From Thiobacter sp964445085 (GTDB lineage Bacteria; Pseudomonadota; Gammaproteobacteria; Burkholderiales; Thiobacteraceae), in NCBI GenBank assembly GCA_964445085.1, contig CAYUJV010000091.1, positions 1 to 12,500 of the forward strand: a DNA stretch of 12,500 nucleotides. The letters run 5' to 3'. The notes beneath the pieces are model-generated. The model was given only the letters and a program-made list of their open reading frames with translations. It did no database searches and had not been told where the DNA came from. Made by a program: the position numbers and the translations under genes. Of this stretch, positions 6,823 through 12,500 are shown in pieces (within the stretch, counting starts at the first letter, position 1; each line of letters opens with the position of its first letter).

Positions 6823-8430
6823 TCAGGCGGTTTGGGTCGGCGCCGGCCACACCCGCTGCAGCAGGCGGGTGATGTACACGTCGATGTACAGGCCGTTGTA
6901 CAGATGCAGGTACAACCGGTCGCGCAGCTCCGAGCGCGCGGCCTTGATGAACTGCTGCATCAGCAGCAGCCCGACGAAGGCCGTGATGGTCAGCGGCACG
7001 AGCACGGACTGGAACGCGCCGGCGGCGTGGCGCAGGGGCAGCACGCTGCCGGCCAGGGCATGGTCGAACAGCGCGTGCAGGATGAAGTAGGCGAGCAGCA
7101 CGACGGCGCCCAGCCCCGCGGCCCGCAGCAGCGCGGCGGGGCCGAGCAGGGTGGCGGCCTGCAGGATCAACTGGCTCGCGGCGATGGCCACGACGGCGCC
7201 GGCGGCGATGAGCGCCGGCTGCTCACGCCAAGTCACGCCGAAGGCGGCGCCCACGCCCGCAGCCAGGGCCCCGGCGATGACCAGCGCGAGGAACAACTGG
7301 CCGAACTGGAAGCCCTTGGCCGGGTAGCGGATGACGGGCGCGCGGTGCGCATCGACGCCGCTGCCCGAGGCGAGGAAGGCGTGGGCCTTGTACAGCGAGT
7401 GCGCGACGAGGTGCAGCATGGCGAGGCTGTACAGGCCGAGGCCGCACTCCAGCAGCATGAAGCCCATCTGCGCCGTGGTGGACCAGGCCAGCGACACCTT
7501 GATGCTGGTCTGCGTCAGCATCACCAGCGAGGCGAGGCTCAGGGTCACCAGGCCGATGATCGCCAGCAGCGCCAGCGCGGTGCCGGAGTGGGACATGATC
7601 GGACTCATGCGGATGACGAGGAAGGCGCCGGCGTTGACGATGCCCGCATGCAGCAGGGCGGAGACCGGCGTCGGCGCCTCCATCACCTGGATCAGCCAGC
7701 CGTGCAGCGGAAACTGGGCCGACTTGAGCGCGGCGCTGACCACGACCAGCAGGGCGGCGGCCTCCAGGCTGCCGGGCAGCGCGCCGTCCAGGGCCGCCAT
7801 GCGCGAGAAGATCTCGCCGAACTCCAGGGTGTGCAGGGTCGAGCCGATGAGGAAGATCGCCAGCAGCAGGCTCGCGTCGCCGATGCGGCTGGCGATGAAT
7901 TTCTTGTGCGCCGAGAGCACCGCGGCCGGCCGCTCCCGGTAGAACATCAGCAGCTGGTGCAGGCACAGGCTGGTGGCGATCCACGCCAGCGAGAACATCA
8001 GCAGGTTGCCGGACACGATCAGCGTCAGGATCGCGGCCAGGGTGAGCGTGAGCCACTTGTGGAAGCGGCCCTGGTTGGCGTCGCCGTCGAGATAGTTGTG
8101 CGCGTAGCGCGAGACGATGGCGCCGACGAAGGACACCAGGAGCAGCATGATGACGGTGACGCCGTTGACGTAGGTGCTGATGGAAAACGCGCCGATCTCG
8201 CCCGGCAGCTTCACCGAGAACAGCGTCCAGGTGCCGGCCGCGCCGAACAGGTGGGCGACGGCCGCGGCCAGCGCGCCGGCGAAGGCCAGCCAGGCGGCGC
8301 CCGCGTTCAGCCGCGCCATCAGCTGCGGCCGGGCATTGGCCAGGCGCGCCGGGGTGAGGCCCACGAGCCAGAGCAGCGCCGGCGCGAACAGGACCAGGGT
8401 GGGGATGAACGAACTCAGTGTCGGTGGCAT
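6823..8430 (-). CDS. dabB: DabB, NuoL-like membrane subunit of the DAB inorganic-carbon pump
   Basis: A 535-residue polytopic inner-membrane protein of the NuoL/Mrp antiporter family, paired with dabA 18 bases downstream. In DAB complexes it is proposed to couple a cation gradient to CO2 hydration by DabA. Visible landmarks are ALKSAQFPLHGWLIQVMEAP (234-253, TM7 Lys236), His261, QTSIKVSLAWST (307-318, Lys311) and His340/His344/Lys348 on the TM10 equivalent. The TM5 Glu found in E. coli NuoL (WEGVG, Glu144) is Ile151 (WIATS), and there is no FFSKDE segment. The C-terminus carries a conserved-looking YNGLYIDVYITRLLQRVWP (511-529). It starts at ATG 8430 behind GAGAGGGAG and is divergent from a LysR regulator, which probably controls it. 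Confidence 0.94.
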   Translation of the reverse strand: MPPTLSSFIPTLVLFAPALLWLVGLTPARLANARPQLMARLNAGAAWLAFAGALAAAVAHLFGAAGTWTLFSVKLPGEIGAFSISTYVNGVTVIMLLLVSFVGAIVSRYAHNYLDGDANQGRFHKWLTLTLAAILTLIVSGNLLMFSLAWIATSLCLHQLLMFYRERPAAVLSAHKKFIASRIGDASLLLAIFLIGSTLHTLEFGEIFSRMAALDGALPGSLEAAALLVVVSAALKSAQFPLHGWLIQVMEAPTPVSALLHAGIVNAGAFLVIRMSPIMSHSGTALALLAIIGLVTLSLASLVMLTQTSIKVSLAWSTTAQMGFMLLECGLGLYSLAMLHLVAHSLYKAHAFLASGSGVDAHRAPVIRYPAKGFQFGQLFLALVIAGALAAGVGAAFGVTWREQPALIAAGAVVAIAASQLILQAATLLGPAALLRAAGLGAVVLLAYFILHALFDHALAGSVLPLRHAAGAFQSVLVPLTITAFVGLLLMQQFIKAARSELRDRLYLHLYNGLYIDVYITRLLQRVWPAPTQTA

Positions 8431-8485
8431 GGCCGGGCTCCCTCTCGGTTGATGAACAGAGCGTCTTTGGGACGTCTTGGCGCCG

Positions 8486-8514
8486 AGTCTAGGGAGTGGC
8501 CGACCAAAACATTA
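8486..8514 (-). promoter_or_regulatory. Putative dabB operon promoter
   Basis: On the minus strand TAGACT (8491-8486, four of six matches) is the best -10 candidate. At 17-18 bases the -35 would be TAATGT or TTAATG (8514-8509 or 8515-8510), which is poor. A weak -35 directly beside a LysR-type dyad is typical of LysR-activated promoters. The predicted leader to the ATG at 8430 is about 50 bases. Confidence 0.4.
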
Positions 8515-8536
8515 ATGAATTGTTTTCATAAAAATG
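8510..8536. promoter_or_regulatory. LysR-type operator in the dabB / lysR divergent region
   Basis: ATGAA (8515-8519) and TTCAT (8525-8529) form a dyad with a 5-base spacer and contain a T-N11-A core (8516-8528), the classical LysR box. Flanking half-sites extend it: CATTAATG (8510-8517) and CATAAAAATG (8527-8536). The cluster is the only AT-rich stretch between the divergent genes and adjoins the putative dabB -35. Confidence 0.6.
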
Positions 8537-8546
8537 ATAGCCTTTA

Positions 8547-8559
8547 GGCAATATATGCC
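8547..8559. promoter_or_regulatory. Second dyad next to the lysR ribosome-binding site
   Basis: GGCA (8547-8550) and TGCC (8556-8559) flank ATATA and end one base before the AGGAGG ribosome-binding site of the LysR gene (8560-8565). The site could serve autoregulation, or be a small hairpin. GCCTTTAGGC (8540-8549) overlaps it as another short dyad. Confidence 0.35.
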
Positions 8560-8574
8560 AGGAGGGCGCCTTCC

Positions 8575-9483
8575 ATGATGCATGTCAGCCTGCGCCAGCT
8601 GCGGACCTTCGAGGCCGTGGCGCGCCTGAAGAGCTTTTCCCGCGCCGCGGAGGAGCTGCACGTCACGCAGCCGACCGTGTCGAAGCAGATCCGCCTGCTG
8701 CACGAGGAGGTGGGGCTGCCGCTGCTGGAGCAGATCGGCAAGAAGGTGTTCCTGACCGAGGCCGGCGAGCAGCTCTACGCCACCTGCGCCGACTGGCTGG
8801 AGACCTGGGGCCGCTTCGAGCAGACCATCGCCGACCTCAAGGGCATCAAGCAGGGGCGGCTGCGGATTGCGGCGGTGACCACCACCAAGTACTTCATGCC
8901 GCGGCTGCTGGGCCCGTTCTGCGCGCAATATCCGGGCATCGACATCGCGCTCGAGGTGGTCAACCGCGACCGTCTGCTGGAGCGGCTCGCGCGCAACCAG
9001 GACGATCTCTACATCATGGGCGTGCCGCCGGAGGGGCTGGACATCGAGCGCGAGCCCTTCCTGGAGAATCCGCTGGTGGTGCTGGCGCCGGCCTCCCACC
9101 CCATGGCGCGGCGCAAGCGCATTCCCTTCGGCGATCTGGCGAACGAGCCCTTCATCGTGCGCGAGCGGGGCTCCGGCACGCGGCTCACCGTCGAGCGCGT
9201 GTTTCAGGAGCGGAACGTGCCGCTGAAGATCAAGATGGAGCTGGGCAGCAACGAGGCGATCAAGCAGGCCGTCGCCGGCGGACTGGGCCTGGCGCTGTTG
9301 TCCCAGAGCACCCTGAGCCTCGATCCCAGCCAGACGGAAGTGAAGGCCCTCAACGTCGAGGGCTTTCCCATCAAGCGCTCCTGGTACGTGGTGCGGCCGC
9401 GGGACAAGCAGCTATCGGTGGTGGCAAAGGCATTTCTGGATTTCCTGCGCAGCCACGTGCAGCTGCTCATGCCGCGGCGCTGA
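8575..9483 (+). CDS. LysR-type transcriptional regulator, CbbR/CcmR-like
   Basis: A 302-residue LysR-family regulator. The N-terminal winged helix-turn-helix covers residues about 5-64, with the recognition segment SRAAEELHVTQPTVSKQIRL (22-41). The effector-binding periplasmic-binding-protein fold covers about 95-300. The CbbR-like character is seen in RLRIAAVTTTKYFMPRLLGP (95-114) and in the overall length. AGGAGG at 8560-8565 is nine bases before ATG 8575; a second ATG follows directly (Met-Met), but spacing favours the first. It is divergent from dabB, and homologues beside dab and carboxysome genes respond to low inorganic carbon, so activation of the dab operon is the natural hypothesis. 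It could instead be a CbbR whose Calvin-cycle targets lie elsewhere. The 3' end converges on the next minus-strand gene with seven bases between stop codons. Confidence 0.93.
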   Translation: MMHVSLRQLRTFEAVARLKSFSRAAEELHVTQPTVSKQIRLLHEEVGLPLLEQIGKKVFLTEAGEQLYATCADWLETWGRFEQTIADLKGIKQGRLRIAAVTTTKYFMPRLLGPFCAQYPGIDIALEVVNRDRLLERLARNQDDLYIMGVPPEGLDIEREPFLENPLVVLAPASHPMARRKRIPFGDLANEPFIVRERGSGTRLTVERVFQERNVPLKIKMELGSNEAIKQAVAGGLGLALLSQSTLSLDPSQTEVKALNVEGFPIKRSWYVVRPRDKQLSVVAKAFLDFLRSHVQLLMPRR

Positions 9484-9490
9484 AGGAGAA

Positions 9491-9895
9491 TCAGCTGGCC
9501 AGGCGCCGCCAGTAGGTGGGGCGCCAGTAGTACAGCACGGTGGTGTCGTCGAAGGGATAGGACTCGGCGTAGTCGACGCCGCGCGTCGGCTCCTCGATGT
9601 TGTCCCGGCTGGCGTCGAGCGGGCGCCATTCATCCTCCCGCGTCTCGCCCTCCAGGGGCGGGCGCGCCTCGCCCCGGTGGCGGCGCGTGGCGGCGCCGAA
9701 GTCGGCGAAATTCTGCTGCGCCTCCTCCAGCGACACCGCGTTCGCACTGCCGGGCATGCGCGGAAAGCGCAGCTGCGCCAGGTCGTCCTCCCACTGGCAG
9801 ATGGGGCAGGTCTCGTGGCAGCCGGGCGGATGGCGGAACACCAGATAGCCGCAGCAGGGGCAGGGGTAGTCGCCCTCTTCCATCGTCAGCAACAT
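9491..9895 (-). CDS. CPCC-type cysteine-rich small protein
   Basis: A 134-residue soluble protein with an N-terminal cysteine-rich module: CPCC (residues 12-15) followed by CHETCPIC (26-33), six cysteines in all. This matches the bacterial cysteine-rich CPCC family of unknown function and probably makes a small metal-binding (zinc) domain. The acidic, Trp/Tyr-rich remainder includes SLEEAQQNFADFGA (55-68), typical of the family. ATG 9895 is chosen because GAGGA lies seven to eight bases upstream and a good promoter precedes it. It converges on the LysR gene. The cellular role is unknown. Confidence 0.85.
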   Translation of the reverse strand: MLLTMEEGDYPCPCCGYLVFRHPPGCHETCPICQWEDDLAQLRFPRMPGSANAVSLEEAQQNFADFGAATRRHRGEARPPLEGETREDEWRPLDASRDNIEEPTRGVDYAESYPFDDTTVLYYWRPTYWRRLAS

Positions 9896-9923
9896 CGGGA
9901 AATCCTCGCGTCGATCTGCGTCT

Positions 9924-9952
9924 ACTATAGCGCAGCGCGGGCGCGCGGTCAG
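9924..9952 (-). promoter_or_regulatory. Sigma70-type promoter for the CPCC gene
   Basis: On the minus strand CTGACC (9952-9947, four of six) and TATAGT (9929-9924, five of six) are separated by exactly 17 bases. The -35 contains the TGA stop codon (9951-9949) of the upstream lipoprotein gene. The ATG at 9895 is 28 bases past the -10, giving a short leader. Confidence 0.6.
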
Positions 9953-10485
9953 TCGCAGCGGGTCGCGAGCTCGCGCGCGTTGGCGGCCTCGCGCCGCACG
10001 TAGCTGCCGTTGCGTTCGCGGCTGATGTGGAACACATTCAGCACGCAGCCGCCGCGATACTGCTCCACCTGCACCTCGTAGTTCTCGCCGGCCTGCGGCG
10101 TGAGCACGAAGCTCTTGGTGCAGGCTTCGTAGAAGGTGTTGGTGCCGCGCGGGCCGGCCAGCCGCTCCACATGGAATTGGGCGGCGAAGGGCTTGCCGGC
10201 GGGGATGGTGGTCTCGCTCGCGGTGGGGCGCTGCACTGTGCCCTGCAGCGGCATGCCCAGCGAACGGCCCTGGTTCAGCCCGCCCTTCACTCCCAGGCCG
10301 ACGGTGGCGATGGGCGCGCCGGTGCGTCCGACGCACTCGGTGCTCGCCAGCTGGTGGATTTCGGTGCGGGCCCCGGACAGGGACACCAGGCGCAGCTTCG
10401 CCGTGTTGCCGCCGAAGCCTTCGAAATGGGCGCAGCCGGCGAGAGCCAGGGCCGCGATCCAGACGGTCGTATTCCGGAGTTTCAT
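9949..10485 (-). CDS. Putative lipoprotein of unknown function
   Basis: A 178-residue precursor. The signal peptide has a basic start (MKLR), a hydrophobic core and the lipobox LALAGC with lipidation at Cys18. The +2 residue is Ala, not Asp, so outer-membrane sorting is expected. The mature part is about 160 residues with four more cysteines (51, 122, 147, 177) that could form two disulfides in the periplasm, and it lacks further membrane segments. I do not recognise a domain. It starts at ATG 10485 with no strong ribosome-binding sequence. A weak GGTAAT -10-like hexamer lies in the 81-base gap after metK. The downstream CPCC gene has its own promoter in this gene's stop codon. Confidence 0.8.
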   Translation of the reverse strand: MKLRNTTVWIAALALAGCAHFEGFGGNTAKLRLVSLSGARTEIHQLASTECVGRTGAPIATVGLGVKGGLNQGRSLGMPLQGTVQRPTASETTIPAGKPFAAQFHVERLAGPRGTNTFYEACTKSFVLTPQAGENYEVQVEQYRGGCVLNVFHISRERNGSYVRREAANARELATRCD

Positions 10486-10566
10486 GCGGGGCTACCGTAG
10501 CACCGGGACGTCGCGGCGCGGATTACCATCGGTTAACGTGGCACGTGTCGCGCGTTGGGCGCCGGT

Positions 10567-11736
<1,170 letters not shown>

Positions 11737-11765
11737 GATTGCTCCAGGTCTGTACGGGATGTCTT

Positions 11766-11788
11766 CGTTCACGCGGACCATGTGAACG
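11766..11788. promoter_or_regulatory. 7-bp inverted repeat in the metK leader
   Basis: CGTTCAC (11766-11772) and GTGAACG (11782-11788) are perfect inverted repeats with a 9-base spacer, 30-52 bases before the metK ATG. It could be an operator for a methionine-pathway repressor or a leader hairpin. It does not match the tandem AGACGTCT MetJ box. The sequence between here and about 12025 is GC-rich and shows no credible gene; no clear metK -35/-10 pair was found. Confidence 0.4.
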
Positions 11789-12025
11789 TGGGGTGATTCG
11801 ACGATTGCATTTTGGCTACCGTTCTTGTGCCGAGGCCGGACGGCATGCGTCGCCGGCTGCGCGAGCGCAAGAGGAGGGCAGCCTGCTCGGTCTTCCCCTG
11901 TGCGCGACGGCGGTCTCGCCGCTGTGGCGCGGTTCACGGATCGGCGCGATGGGTGTTTTTAGCAAGGCTCTTTCAGGCGCGGCAGGACGAATCGAGGATA
12001 CAGGACGGCGACGTTTCGGCGCAGT

Positions 12026-12116
12026 GTAAATCGCATGTCGGCCAAATGAAAGGTTTGCGTTCGGCCAATGGAAACCATTTGGCCCTCCGTCATTCCGTGG
12101 CCCTCATGAAATTCCG
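12026..12116. repeat. Cluster of GGCCAAATG-type repeats, possible IS21-like end
   Basis: TCGGCCAAATGAAAGG (12038-12053) and TCGGCCAATGGAAACC (12061-12076) are direct repeats offset by 23 bases. CCATTTGGCC (12075-12084) is an inverted copy, and GTGGCCCTCATGAAATTCC (12098-12116) is a degenerate third direct copy. The cluster begins with TGTAAATCGC at 12026. Multiple short terminal repeats starting with TG resemble the ends of IS21-family elements, but no istA/istB is present in the window, so at most this is a solo end or remnant. A regulatory array upstream of metK is the alternative. Confidence 0.4.
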
Positions 12117-12170
12117 GGAAAGCCGGCAATCGTTGGGATTTACTTCGAGGCGATCCACTCCGCGCGAACC

Positions 12171-12208
12171 AAACAAAAAGGGCGGCCCCTTGCGGAGCCG
12201 CCCTTTCC
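12171..12208 (-). terminator. Rho-independent terminator after fba
   Basis: AAAGGGCGGC (12177-12186) and GCCGCCCTTT (12197-12206) form a perfect 10-bp stem. Three more pairs (UCC with GGG) close a GCAA tetraloop of GNRA type. On the minus strand the stem is followed by a T-rich tract (TTTTTGTTT ending near 12171), starting about 22 bases after the aldolase stop codon. Confidence 0.9.
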
Positions 12209-12228
12209 AGGCTTGATGCCGCGGTCGC

Positions 12229-12500
12229 TTAGTTGACCTTGGGATCCAGCTCGCCCTTGGCGTAGCGGGCGGTCATGGCTTCCAGCGACAGCACCTTGAT
12301 CTTGGATGCGTTGCCGGCCGTGCCGAAGGCTTCGTAGCGCGCCTTGCAGATGTCCTTCATCGCCTTGGTGGAGGCGATCAGGAATTTGCGCGGGTCGAAT
12401 TCCTTCTTGTTCTCGGCGAGGAACTTGCGCACCGCGCCGGTGGAGGCCATGCGCAGGTCGGTGTCGATGTTGACCTTGCGCACGCCGTTCTTGATGCCTT
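12229..12500 (-). CDS. fba: Fructose-bisphosphate aldolase class II, C-terminal part (5' end outside window)
   Basis: About 90 C-terminal residues of a class II (zinc-dependent) aldolase that interconverts fructose-1,6-bisphosphate and the two triose phosphates, in glycolysis/gluconeogenesis and in the Calvin cycle as CbbA. The frame is open to the right edge and begins GIKNGVRKVNIDTDLRMA, containing the substrate-binding NIDTD motif. The tail AMKDICKARYEAFGTAGNAS is typical of CbbA-like class II enzymes, which are about 350 residues long. The TAA stop at 12231-12229 is followed by a strong terminator, so it is the last gene of its operon. Confidence 0.94.
   Translation of the reverse strand, partial: GIKNGVRKVNIDTDLRMASTGAVRKFLAENKKEFDPRKFLIASTKAMKDICKARYEAFGTAGNASKIKVLSLEAMTARYAKGELDPKVN

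Noticed and set aside
6376..8547. Plus-strand open frame of 723 codons opposite dabB and the 5' part of dabA
   Set aside because: It has the same His/Gln/Arg-rich shadow composition, crosses two well-supported genes and has no recognisable motif or ribosome-binding site.
9896..10336. Upstream extension of the CPCC gene into the lipoprotein gene
   Set aside because: The extended residues are an out-of-frame reading of the lipoprotein. The good promoter and GAGGA sequence place the start at 9895.
10536..10546. ACGTGGCACGT palindrome downstream of metK
   Set aside because: It is an 11-base palindrome in a gap between codirectional genes with no well-placed promoter, so it is too short to claim as an operator on its own.
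11737..12170. SAM or SAH riboswitch upstream of metK
   Set aside because: I compared the leader with remembered SAH (ahcY-type) and SAM riboswitch core sequences and found no match. A covariance-model search would settle it.
11739..12216. Two plus-strand open frames in the metK-fba gap
   Set aside because: They have no ribosome-binding sequence and no recognisable domain. One runs through the fba terminator and both are Arg/Ser-rich like non-coding GC-rich sequence.

Overview
The window is very GC-rich and tightly packed, and almost everything reads on the minus strand. It looks like the chromosome of an autotrophic (probably sulfur-oxidising or otherwise chemolithotrophic) proteobacterium, most likely gammaproteobacterial. 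The grounds are a complete DAB-type inorganic-carbon accumulation pair (dabB-dabA) with a divergent CbbR/CcmR-like LysR regulator, followed by metK and the C-terminus of a CbbA-like class II fructose-bisphosphate aldolase. The taxonomic guess rests on gene content and protein character only.

Right end (about 9490-12500, minus strand): the 3' end of fba closes with a strong intrinsic terminator. About 430 bases without a credible gene follow. They hold a cluster of GGCCAAATG-type repeats that could be an insertion-sequence end, and an inverted repeat in the metK leader. Then come metK, a small lipoprotein of unknown function, and a small CPCC-type cysteine-rich protein whose promoter is embedded in the lipoprotein's stop codon.

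Centre (about 3441-9483): a plus-strand LysR regulator is separated by a 144-base divergent control region, with an ATGAA-N5-TTCAT dyad, from the minus-strand operon dabB-dabA-DUF6671. DabB is a NuoL/Mrp-type membrane subunit. DabA is the DUF2309, beta-carbonic-anhydrase-like zinc subunit, and all four expected zinc ligands are present. A DUF6671 protein with a C-terminal eight-cysteine zinc ribbon is tightly coupled to dabA.

Left end (1-3433): a stand-alone soluble PDC-sensor-like protein sits behind a promoter whose start is covered by a perfect 16-bp palindrome. After a 325-base control region with two inverted repeats comes a second NuoL-like gene, then, one base later, a further multi-pass membrane protein that leaves the window and may be NuoM-like. 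The second NuoL-like protein has no adjacent DabA in view and has lost canonical proton-pumping residues (Glu to His, Lys to Arg).

Taken together, 1-8430 reads as an inorganic-carbon acquisition island: one recognisable DAB pump, two uncharacterised soluble accessory proteins, and a second NuoL-type module that may be a separate transporter or CO2-hydration complex. That last function is inference.
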